Below, piece by piece: positions 8,472-16,507 of a stretch of DNA of 64,000 nucleotides. Position 1 is the first letter of the stretch; each line of letters starts with the position of its first letter. The notes beneath the pieces are model-generated. The model was not told the DNA's origin, did not search any database, and saw nothing but the letters and a program-made list of their open reading frames with translations. A program made the translations under genes and the position numbers. Location of the stretch: NCBI GenBank assembly GCA_963709775.1, contig CAVPXS010000012.1:171094-235093 (forward strand). The letters are read 5' to 3'. The stretch comes from Salinimicrobium sp963709775 (GTDB lineage Bacteria; Bacteroidota; Bacteroidia; Flavobacteriales; Flavobacteriaceae).

Positions 8472-9735
8472 ATGTTTAGCAGAGATAATTGGGACGAAAT
8501 ACTGGAAGCACTTAGTGCCAACTGGTTTAGAACCATTCTTACCGCATTTGGGGTGCTTTGGGGGATATTTATCCTCGTGATCCTGCTTGCTGCAGGAAAA
8601 GGTTTGGAAAACGGGGTGAAGCAAGGTTTTGGCGGAATGGCAACGAATTCCATGTTCATGTGGACGCAGGTTACCTCCAAACCGTACAAAGGTTTACCCA
8701 AAGGACGAAGATATAATTTCAAGATTGAGGACGTTGCAGCTATCAAAACGCGAGGTACCAAATATGAGGTTCGTGTCCCCACGAAATCAATTGGGAGGCT
8801 TTGGTGGTGGAAACAATGTTGTAAGAGGGCTCAATACAGGTGCTTTTAATGTATATGGTGATTATCCCGAGATAATACAGCAGGAACCCATGGACATTAC
8901 CTCAGGAAGGTTTCTCAACTATTCAGATATTAATGATAAAAGAAAAGTTGCCGTTATTGGGGATGGGGTTCGCACGGTTTTGTACAAGCAGGGAGAAGAG
9001 GTACTTGGAACTTACATTAAGATCAATGGGGTAAACTTCATGGTGATTGGGACCTATAAAAAGAAGGGTAACAACGGTAATTCCGAAGAAAATCAAAAAC
9101 AAATTTACGTGCCTTTTACTGCATTTTCCCAGGCATTTAACCAGGGAAACAATGTAGGATGGATGGCAATAACAGCCCAGGATGGGTCATCAATTACCGA
9201 TTTAAAGGGAGAGGTGATTGAAATTATTAAAAGCCGGCATTCCATCCATCCAGAGGATAACAGAGCAGTTGGTAATTTTGACCTTTATGAAGAGTATAAT
9301 AAGATCAACGGATTATTTGTTGCATTAAAAGGGGTGGCCTACTTCGTGGGAATCCTTGTGCTTTTGTCGGGGATCATTGGGATAAGTAATATTATGCTCA
9401 TTGTGGTTAAAGAACGCACCAATGAAATTGGAGTGAGACGCGCTCTTGGGGCTACACCCTGGGCTATAAGAGGACAGATCCTAATGGAATCTATCTTCCT
9501 TACAATTATTTCAGGAATGGCGGGTATAGTAATGGCAACAGGAGTAATTGCTCTTGTGAACCAGGCACTAAGTGGAATGGATACTTCAGAAATGATGTTC
9601 CTCAACCCCAGCGTGAATCTTGGGGTAGTGATGGTTGCATTGGGTATTCTCGTAATATCGGGATTGCTGGCAGGTTTGATTCCGGCTCAAAACGCAATCA
9701 AGGTGAAACCTGTAGATGCTTTAAGAACAGAATAA
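8472..9735 (+). CDS. MacB-family ABC transporter permease (second subunit), frameshifted
   Basis: Paralog of the preceding permease. The ATG at 8472 opens MFSRDNWDEILEAL, and the frame is lost after DVAAIK; the rest (REVPNMRFVSPRNQ through the FtsX domain with ISNIMLIVVKERTNEIGVRR) is in a different frame. One extra A in the run of four at 8745-8748 accounts for it: with three A the codons read atc-aaa-cgc-gag. A homopolymer change like this is typical of sequencing error, and the downstream half is well conserved up to the stop, so the gene is probably functional in the organism. Confidence 0.87.
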
Positions 9736-9759
9736 CAATAAATACAAATAAGTAACAGA

Positions 9760-10881
9760 ATGAAAAGAGTTGTAACTATCCTGATCCTGGTTGTAATTGC
9801 AGTAGCTTTTACCGGTGCATTGTACTACCTGTATGCTAAAAATCAGGAGGATCCAACGGTGTACGAAACCGAGCAGGCTTCAGAACAAACCATTGTGAAA
9901 AAGACAGTGGCAACCGGAAATATCGTTCCTAAAGAAGAAGTTTTGATCAAGCCCAATATCTCGGGAGTTATTGAAGAAATATATATCGAAGCCGGGGATC
10001 GCATTCAGGCCGGGGACCAGATCGCCAAAATAAGGGTGATCCCCAACGTCTCTTCCCTGCAGAGTGCTAAAGACGCAGTGCAGACTGCGAAGATCAACTT
10101 TGATAATGAAACTAAAAATTTTGAGCGTCAAAAATCCCTTTTTGAAAAAGGTGTGATCTCTGCCAATGAATTCGACAATGCGCAGGTTGCTTATAGACGA
10201 GCAGAGCAGAATTACCGGTCTGCACAACAAAATTATGAGATCGTTCGCACAGGAACAACCAGTGGGTTGGGAAGTGCAGCCAATACTATGATTCGTTCCA
10301 CAGTGGAAGGTATGGTGCTCGATGTTCCTGTTAAGGTTGGAAACCAGGTTATAGAAAGTAACAACTTTAATGATGGAACTACCATCGCTGTTTTGGCCGA
10401 TGTAAATGAGATGATCTTTGAAGGGAAGGTAGATGAAAGTGAAGTGGGGAAAATAAAGGAAGACCTTCCGCTGGAAGTTACTGTAGGAGCCATTGAGAAC
10501 AAAACTTTTAATGCTGTGCTGGATTATATCGCACCTAAAGGAGTTGAGGAAAACGGGGCAATTCAATTTGATATTGAAGGAACTTTAGATAAGGCCGATA
10601 CGACTTTTATCAGGGCAGGATTGAGCGCTAATGCTTCGATCATTCTCGCACGGGCCGAGGATGTGCTTGCAGTTCGAGAAGCTTTGATCCAGTTTGATCC
10701 TAAAACACAGGAACCGTTTGTTGAAGTGGCTACAGGAGACCAGCAGTTTGAACGCAGAGAAGTTGAGTTGGGAGTGAGCGACGGTATTTTTGTAGAAATC
10801 AAGAACGGTATTAGCGCAAATGACAAGATCAAAGTATGGAATCAATTAAAACCAGCCGGGCCAACTGCACAAGGGCAATAG
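9760..10881 (+). CDS. Periplasmic adaptor subunit (HlyD/MacA type), first copy
   Basis: 373-residue membrane-fusion protein. A single N-terminal helix (5-26) anchors it; then barrel-sandwich hybrid halves (SGVIEEIYIEAGDRIQAGDQ, split lipoyl-like), a helical hairpin with coiled-coil character (about 105-170), and beta-barrel and membrane-proximal domains. It links the MacB-like permeases in the inner membrane to TolC. It sits 24 bases after the second permease. A second adaptor of the same family lies on the other side of the TolC gene. Confidence 0.9.
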   Translation: MKRVVTILILVVIAVAFTGALYYLYAKNQEDPTVYETEQASEQTIVKKTVATGNIVPKEEVLIKPNISGVIEEIYIEAGDRIQAGDQIAKIRVIPNVSSLQSAKDAVQTAKINFDNETKNFERQKSLFEKGVISANEFDNAQVAYRRAEQNYRSAQQNYEIVRTGTTSGLGSAANTMIRSTVEGMVLDVPVKVGNQVIESNNFNDGTTIAVLADVNEMIFEGKVDESEVGKIKEDLPLEVTVGAIENKTFNAVLDYIAPKGVEENGAIQFDIEGTLDKADTTFIRAGLSANASIILARAEDVLAVREALIQFDPKTQEPFVEVATGDQQFERREVELGVSDGIFVEIKNGISANDKIKVWNQLKPAGPTAQGQ

Positions 10882-10940
10882 ATTGTGTCTTTGTGTAACA
10901 AAAAAGGTTCATAGAAGACTTATATTTTACAACTACCATT

Positions 10941-12377
10941 ATGAAAAGATTTTTATTAACTGCAGTTTTCCTTTCCTCTTCCTTTTTCGGGTTTTCGCAA
11001 CAAAAAGAATGGACACTTCAGGAATGTATTGAATATGCACTTGACAACAACATAAGCGTAAAGCAGTCACAACTTGATGTGGAGCTGGCAGATATCGGGA
11101 TATCTGATGCTTTCGGAAACTTCCTGCCGGGATTGAATGCTTCGGCTTCCAATTCCTGGAATACGGGGCTTACCCAAAATGTTACTACAGGTATTCTTCA
11201 AACCCAAACCACCCGGAATTTTTCCGCAGGAGCTACAGCGGGACTAACCCTGTTCGACGGATTAAGAAATTTTAAGGAGTACCAGTACGCTAAAATGTCA
11301 AAACTAGCCAGTGAATATTCACTGGAGCAAATGAAGGATGATATTGCCCTTTTTGTGGCCAATGCTTACCTGCAGGTACTCTTTAACAAAGAAAACCTTA
11401 AGGTGATCCAGTCACAGCATCAAATCACCCTTGAGCAACTGGAGAGGGCTGAGGCTTTAGTAGAAGCGGGTTCCCTTCCCAGGGGTGATCTACTGGAAAT
11501 AAAAGCTACTTCTGCAAATGAGGTACAGCGAATGATTGTGGCCGAAAACCAGATAGAGATATCTTTGGTCTCCTTAGCTCAATTGCTACTTATCGAAGAT
11601 TATGAAAACTTTGACATTGCCGACAGAGACTACGAAGTTTTTGGAAGTGAGGTCCTGGAAATGCCGGTTTCTCAGGTGATTGATGCTGCCGAGGAGGAGC
11701 GTTACGAAGTGAAAGTTGCCGAGATGAATACAGAACTGGCAGAAAAGGAGCTTGAGATAGCTCGTGGAGCTTACTGGCCTACTCTTGGTGCCTTTTTCAA
11801 TTATAATACAAGGGAATCTGGTACCGGGAAATACATTTCTGGAGGTCTTGATCCCGATGAGCCTTATCGCCAAATAGGTTTTGTGGAATCAACCAAAGAA
11901 ATTGTCGTGGCTCCAAATATGGTTACCGAAATCGGAAATCCACTTCCCTTCTTTGAACAACTTCAGCTTAATGATGGTATCTCCTATGGGGTTCAGCTTA
12001 GCGTGCCTATTTTTAATGGATTTAGCACCCGTAATCAGGTAAAAAGAAGAAAAGTAAATGTGCTGAGATCTGAGTATCAACTGGAGCAGACGAGGCTTGA
12101 TCTTGAGGCTAACGTTTACCAGGCTTATACAGATGCCCGCGGTGCTTTAAAAGCTTATGAAGCGGCACTTGTGGCCCGTGAAGCCCAGGTACTGGCTTAT
12201 GAGTACGCAACAGAGCGATATAATGTGGGGATGACCAATGCTTTTGACTTCAGCCAGGCGAAGTTTAATCTGGAGAATGCAGAAAGCGAAGTGGTAAGAA
12301 CCAAGTACGATTATATTTTTAAATTAAAAGTGTTGGAACTGTATTTTGGAGTGCCCATCACAGACCTTAAATTCTAA
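10941..12377 (+). CDS. TolC family outer-membrane efflux protein
   Basis: 478 residues with signal peptide (cleavage after GFSQ, about residue 20) and the duplicated OEP helical repeats. The N-terminal WTLQECIEYALDNN and later LTLFDGL and LSVPIFNGF segments are typical of Bacteroidota TolC proteins. It forms the outer-membrane exit duct for the exporter encoded around it. Lies between two adaptor genes, 59 bases after the first and three bases before the second. Confidence 0.92.
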   Translation: MKRFLLTAVFLSSSFFGFSQQKEWTLQECIEYALDNNISVKQSQLDVELADIGISDAFGNFLPGLNASASNSWNTGLTQNVTTGILQTQTTRNFSAGATAGLTLFDGLRNFKEYQYAKMSKLASEYSLEQMKDDIALFVANAYLQVLFNKENLKVIQSQHQITLEQLERAEALVEAGSLPRGDLLEIKATSANEVQRMIVAENQIEISLVSLAQLLLIEDYENFDIADRDYEVFGSEVLEMPVSQVIDAAEEERYEVKVAEMNTELAEKELEIARGAYWPTLGAFFNYNTRESGTGKYISGGLDPDEPYRQIGFVESTKEIVVAPNMVTEIGNPLPFFEQLQLNDGISYGVQLSVPIFNGFSTRNQVKRRKVNVLRSEYQLEQTRLDLEANVYQAYTDARGALKAYEAALVAREAQVLAYEYATERYNVGMTNAFDFSQAKFNLENAESEVVRTKYDYIFKLKVLELYFGVPITDLKF

Positions 12378-12380
12378 GTA

Positions 12381-13643
12381 ATGAAGAAAAAGACTATTTA
12401 TATAATTGCCGGAATTACCGTTTTAATCATTGTCTTGCTCGTGGTAGGCAAAAAAGCAGGATGGTTTGGGAAATCGGGTAATTTCAAGGAAGTTGAGGTT
12501 ACAGAAGTACAAAGATTTAATGTTATTGAGAAAGTATCGGCAACCGGAAAGATCCAGCCCGAGGTTGAGGTAATGCTTTCTTCGGAAGTTTCAGGAGAAA
12601 TTATTGAGCTTCCGATAGTAGAAGGGCAGCAGGTTCAAAAAGGGGATTTACTGGTGCGGGTTAATCCTGAAATCTATCAGTCCAGCCTTGAACGTTCCCG
12701 TGCGGGGCTTCAGAATATAAGATCGGGCCTTTCACAGGCAGAAGCTTCTTTAAAAGAAGCTGAAGCTAACTATGAGCGAAATAAAACCCTTTTTGAAAAG
12801 GGAATTATCTCGAAGGCCGAATGGGATAGGATCGTTTCTTCCTATGAAGTAGCACAGGCTTCCAGACAGGCTGCTTTTTACAACGTAAGAAGTGCCGAGG
12901 CCAGTGTCAACGAAGCCCTGGAAAATTTGGGGAGAACTAATATCTATGCGCCAATGAGTGGAACCATTTCTTCTCTTGATGCCGAGCTCGGGGAAAGAGT
13001 AGTGGGTACACAGCAAATGGCGGGTACCGAAATTCTTAGAGTGGCCGATCTAAGCGATATGGAAGTTGAGGTAGATGTTAATGAGAATGATATAGTAAAA
13101 ATATCAATAGGGGATTCTACTTTAGTTGAGGTGGATGCTTATCTCAAGCAGGAATTTAAAGGAGTGGTTACAGAAATTTCAAACTCAGCCAACGCTACAG
13201 CTACGGCCGATCAGGTGACGAATTTCAAGGTAAAAGTGAGAATACTTAAAGAATCTTATGACCACCTGCTCGAAGGAAAGCCTGAAAATTTTTCTCCTTT
13301 TAGACCGGGAATGACTGCTACGGTAGACATTATCACCAATCGTCGCGACGATGTGATTGCCGTGCCTATTAGTGCGGTGGTTGTGAAAGCCGATACAACT
13401 GCGGGCAGCCGTAATAAGGAAGATGATAAAGCGTCTCCCGAGGAGCTTTTTGAAACTGTTTACATAAAGGAAGGTGACGAAGCCAAAGTACGTGTTGTGG
13501 AAACAGGGATCCAGGATGATGCGAGGATTGAGATCAAAGAAGGTCTTGAGACAGGCGAAATGGTCATAACGGGACCATATAATACCGTCACCAAAGTTCT
13601 TAAACCCGGTGACAAGGTTGAAGTGAAAAATGAAACCGAATAA
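12381..13643 (+). CDS. Periplasmic adaptor subunit (HlyD/MacA type), second copy
   Basis: 420-residue membrane-fusion protein: N-terminal helix (6-24), lipoyl-like halves (SSEVSGEIIELPIVEGQQVQ near residue 70), a coiled-coil hairpin with FEKGIISKAEWDRI shared with the first copy, and a C-terminal membrane-proximal domain. Only three bases separate it from tolC. The two adaptors differ in length and sequence, so they may each pair with one permease or have different partners; this is inference. Confidence 0.9.
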   Translation: MKKKTIYIIAGITVLIIVLLVVGKKAGWFGKSGNFKEVEVTEVQRFNVIEKVSATGKIQPEVEVMLSSEVSGEIIELPIVEGQQVQKGDLLVRVNPEIYQSSLERSRAGLQNIRSGLSQAEASLKEAEANYERNKTLFEKGIISKAEWDRIVSSYEVAQASRQAAFYNVRSAEASVNEALENLGRTNIYAPMSGTISSLDAELGERVVGTQQMAGTEILRVADLSDMEVEVDVNENDIVKISIGDSTLVEVDAYLKQEFKGVVTEISNSANATATADQVTNFKVKVRILKESYDHLLEGKPENFSPFRPGMTATVDIITNRRDDVIAVPISAVVVKADTTAGSRNKEDDKASPEELFETVYIKEGDEAKVRVVETGIQDDARIEIKEGLETGEMVITGPYNTVTKVLKPGDKVEVKNETE

Positions 13644-13660
13644 ATCCTTAACTTGCGAGG

Positions 13661-14317
13661 GTGATTTTATGTATTGAAACAGCTACCACAAACTGCTCGG
13701 TAGCACTGGAGAATAAAGGGAAGTTGCTGGCTTTGAAAGAAGACTACAGCAATAATTATTCACATGCCGAAAGGCTGCACCTTTTCATTGAGGAGATCCT
13801 TAAGGAGAATGATGTGCAGGCCGGCGAGCTGGAAGCCATTGCCGTGAGCAAAGGCCCCGGATCTTATACGGGTCTACGCATTGGAGTTTCGGCTGCAAAA
13901 GGCCTTTGCTTTGCCTTAGACCTGCCCCTTATCTCGATCCCTACTTTAAAGTCTCTGGCTCTCCAGGTAAAGCAGAAAAAAGATGGTTTCATTATTCCCC
14001 TTTTGGATGCCCGAAGGATGGAAGTCTATACCACCGGCTTTACCGCTGAATATAAAAAGGTGTTTGACACCCGCGCAGAAATTTTAAATTCAGATTCATT
14101 TTTGGAATATCTGGAAAATGCTGCGGTAACTTTTATTGGTAGTGGAGTAGAGAAGTTCAGTAAGATCTGTGAACATCCCAACGCTACCTTTATTGAAGGG
14201 AAGTTACCTTCTGCCGGAGAAATGGTAACACTGGCGGCAGAAAAGTTTCAGAAGCAAAAGTTTGAGGATGTGGCCTACTTTGAACCATATTATCTTAAAG
14301 ATTTTATGGCCGGGTAG
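13661..14317 (+). CDS. tsaB: tRNA threonylcarbamoyladenosine biosynthesis protein TsaB
   Basis: 218-residue ASKHA-fold protein, partner of TsaD and TsaE in making the t6A37 modification of ANN-decoding tRNAs. ETATTNCSVAL at the N-terminus and GPGSYTGLRIGVSAAKG near residue 66 are diagnostic. The metal-binding His pair of TsaD is absent, as expected for TsaB. The start is GTG at 13661 (MILCIETATT); gcgagg just upstream could act as a ribosome-binding site. Confidence 0.93.
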   Translation: MILCIETATTNCSVALENKGKLLALKEDYSNNYSHAERLHLFIEEILKENDVQAGELEAIAVSKGPGSYTGLRIGVSAAKGLCFALDLPLISIPTLKSLALQVKQKKDGFIIPLLDARRMEVYTTGFTAEYKKVFDTRAEILNSDSFLEYLENAAVTFIGSGVEKFSKICEHPNATFIEGKLPSAGEMVTLAAEKFQKQKFEDVAYFEPYYLKDFMAG

Positions 14318-14337
14318 CCAAAAAATAAAACAAAAAA

Positions 14338-14375
14338 AGGTTCCAAAAATGACAATTTTTGGAACCTTTTTTTTG
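14338..14375. terminator. Bidirectional terminator between tsaB and mscS
   Basis: Perfect 12-bp stem, ggttccaaaaat (14339-14350) with atttttggaacc (14355-14366), flanked by A-runs on the left and T-runs on the right, so it can stop transcription from both convergent genes. The stem contains the recurrent CAAAAATG-type motif discussed in the findings. Confidence 0.85.
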
Positions 14376-14390
14376 TTTTAAATCCTGATT

Positions 14391-15236
14391 CTATTCTGTA
14401 GCGGATTCTTTGCTGTGGTTAAAGAAATGTACATCGCGTTGCGGGAAAGGAATGGAGATACCGGCGGCTTCGAGACGTGTTTTAGCTTCTTCAATTGTAT
14501 ACCAGTGGCAATCCCAAAAATCTTCAATTTTGGCCCAGAACCTAACCGAAAGATTTACAGAGCTATCTGCCAGTTCGGTGACCACTACGGCAGGAGCAGG
14601 GTCTTCAAGTATGTTTTCCTGCTCTTTGAGCAGCTCCATAAGTACGTCTTTAGCTACTTTGATATTGCTGTCATAAGAAATTCCAATGGTGATAGCATCC
14701 CTTCTGGTGTTTTCAGCTGAATAATTTACAATGTTTTCATTGGAGAGTTCGCCGTTGGGAATTATGGCCAATTGGTTTCCAAACGTGTTGAGCCTGGTGT
14801 AGAACATGGAAATGTCCTTTACACTACCAGAAATACCATTTACTTCGATCCAGTCTCCTAATTTGAATGGTTTAAGCAAAAGGATTAAGACTCCGCCGGC
14901 AAAATTGGAAAGAGATCCCTGCAGGGCCAAACCAATGGCCAGACCTGCGGCCCCTAAAATGGCAATAAATGAGGTGGTTTCAATCCCAAGCATCCCTACC
15001 ACACTTATTAATAGTAATACAGCAAGTGCCCCATTTGCAAGGTTCAAAAGAAATTTGGTTAAAGCCGGGTCATGGCCTTTGTTGTCAAAGAACTTTTTAA
15101 GGTAACCAATGACAAATTTTATAAGCCACCATCCAATGACCAGCCATAGGATTGCTCCCAGTAGATCGGGCAGAAAGCCTAAGAATTGTTGGAAATATTC
15201 TGCAGTTATGGTTTTAAGATCGGTAATTTTCTCCAT
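14391..15236 (-). CDS. mscS: Small-conductance mechanosensitive channel (MscS family)
   Basis: 281 residues with three N-terminal membrane helices, the pore-lining third helix GLAIGLALQGSLSNFAGG (about 98-115), and a cytoplasmic beta domain (LLKPFKLGDWIEVNG, then IPNGELSNENIVNYS). Length and topology match E. coli MscS (286 residues). It releases solutes on hypo-osmotic shock. Convergent to tsaB across a shared terminator; CAAAGGTG upstream (15258-15265) is one base from a minus-strand -7 box. Confidence 0.93.
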   Translation of the reverse strand: MEKITDLKTITAEYFQQFLGFLPDLLGAILWLVIGWWLIKFVIGYLKKFFDNKGHDPALTKFLLNLANGALAVLLLISVVGMLGIETTSFIAILGAAGLAIGLALQGSLSNFAGGVLILLLKPFKLGDWIEVNGISGSVKDISMFYTRLNTFGNQLAIIPNGELSNENIVNYSAENTRRDAITIGISYDSNIKVAKDVLMELLKEQENILEDPAPAVVVTELADSSVNLSVRFWAKIEDFWDCHWYTIEEAKTRLEAAGISIPFPQRDVHFFNHSKESATE

Positions 15237-15394
15237 CTACTTAACATGATTTGCTGCAAAGGTGGGAGAATCAGTCATTTTTATGCGTTTAGGAACTGTT
15301 AAAATTCTGTGAAAGCAGATCGGAGAAAAAGCTTTTTGGAATAAGAAAGCCCTCCGAAGAGAGCTTAATTAACTAATTAAATCATGCCTGTAAT

Positions 15395-15598
15395 TTAGGC
15401 ATCTACTTGAAAAGTGATCTTAACGATCACCCTGTAGTCTGTAATACTATCGCCTTCAATATTTGCTGTTTGATCCTTAACGTAAACAGATTTTATATTC
15501 TTCACAGATTTTGCTGCGGTTTTCACTGCATTTTTTACGGCATCTTCCCAACTCTTGTTAGAATTCGCCATAATTTCCAGTACTTTCATAACTGCCAT
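15395..15598 (-). CDS. Dodecin family protein
   Basis: 67-residue protein with the dodecin strand-helix-strand-strand layout (KVLEIMANSNKSWEDAVKNA, then VKNIKSVYVKDQTANI, then YRVIVKITFQVD). Dodecins form hollow dodecamers that store flavins. By eye alignment, the flavin-stacking Trp of archaeal and mycobacterial dodecins (in RWFEV) is Ser/Val here (KSVYV), and the ligand Gln (YQV) is Arg (YRV). The ligand may therefore differ. Stand-alone gene between mscS and a secreted protein gene. Confidence 0.85.
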   Translation of the reverse strand: MAVMKVLEIMANSNKSWEDAVKNAVKTAAKSVKNIKSVYVKDQTANIEGDSITDYRVIVKITFQVDA

Positions 15599-15798
15599 AA
15601 TTCTTTTGTTTTAAGGTTAGTATTTGTTTTAATTGATTGATTATCAATATACAAATTTCCTTCTCAAAATTTTTCCAAGGAATTGTTAAACCTTCTACTT
15701 TGGCAAGAACCTGACTATTGATGTAGTGAAAAGATAGGGGCAAAAAAAACCCTCAAAAGTTGAACACTTATTGAGGGCCGGTCTGGAATAATTATTTT

Positions 15799-16305
15799 CT
15801 AAATGATATTTCCTTTTGCATCTGTTTTAATCCTGATAACGTCTTTTCCGTTCTCTAACCTCAATTTATATCTCTTATCACTTCCTCTTTCATCGTGATA
15901 ATTGACAAGATAAACATCTTTTGAAATTGACCAGTTGGGATATTCCTTCATAACGGCTTTTCGAACGACATCAGGGATCCCTGCATTTTTATATCTTTCA
16001 ATTGTTCTAATCAATTTACCATCCCTGTCATAAGCCGCGAGCACGGACCCTTCAGGTATAAAAAAACTTACCTCATAAGTATCATAATCGTCATGATAAA
16101 TTTCCGATGATTTGATATCATACGACGCAACATATTCAGACAGCTTTTTCACTGGTATGGCAACTTGTTCATTAGTTACGGCATCCAGGTATTTATAGTT
16201 CACCGCAACCAAATTTACTTCTTTGAGTTCCTCAGGTTCTGTAATCTGAGCAAAAGTCGGACTCATTATTCCAAGAAGGAATAATATTAAAAGCGCTTTT
16301 TTCAT
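15799..16305 (-). CDS. Secreted PepSY-like protein
   Basis: 168 residues with a clear signal peptide (MKKALLILFLLGIMSPTFAQ). The remainder is periplasmic or surface-exposed; the segment GIPDVVRKAVMKEYPNWSISKDVYLV followed by a two-strand turn (YKLRLENGKDVIRIKTDAKGNII, seen here in parts) matches the PepSY-like domain common in Bacteroidota. Function unknown. A CAAAGTTA box at 16386-16393 (TAACTTTG on its own strand) could be its -7 element. Confidence 0.6.
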   Translation of the reverse strand: MKKALLILFLLGIMSPTFAQITEPEELKEVNLVAVNYKYLDAVTNEQVAIPVKKLSEYVASYDIKSSEIYHDDYDTYEVSFFIPEGSVLAAYDRDGKLIRTIERYKNAGIPDVVRKAVMKEYPNWSISKDVYLVNYHDERGSDKRYKLRLENGKDVIRIKTDAKGNII

Positions 16306-16345
16306 AACTGAATATTTTAGTTAGTACTATATAGTTGTTGAAAAC

Positions 16346-16379
16346 TAAGTTATTCTACTAAGATAATACTTATAACTTA
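16346..16379. repeat. Short inverted repeat in divergent intergenic region
   Basis: taagttat (16346-16353) and ataactta (16372-16379) form a perfect 8-bp inverted repeat with an 18-base spacer. It lies between the divergent PepSY-like and phosphate transporter genes and could be an operator; there is no direct evidence of binding. Confidence 0.3.
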
Positions 16380-16507
16380 CTGAAACAAAGTTATTTATAC
16401 AATTATTTTAAGGATAACCATTCAGGCTTTGCATTTTTATTAACCATGGGTTTTTCCGCCTATCTATAAATAATTCTTATTTTGCAGTGCCAAACCCGCT
16501 TTTCCTA

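Noticed and set aside
8629..9735. Separate permease starting at an internal Met
   Set aside because: Its first 40 residues are out-of-frame noise; the true N-terminus is in the frame starting at 8472.
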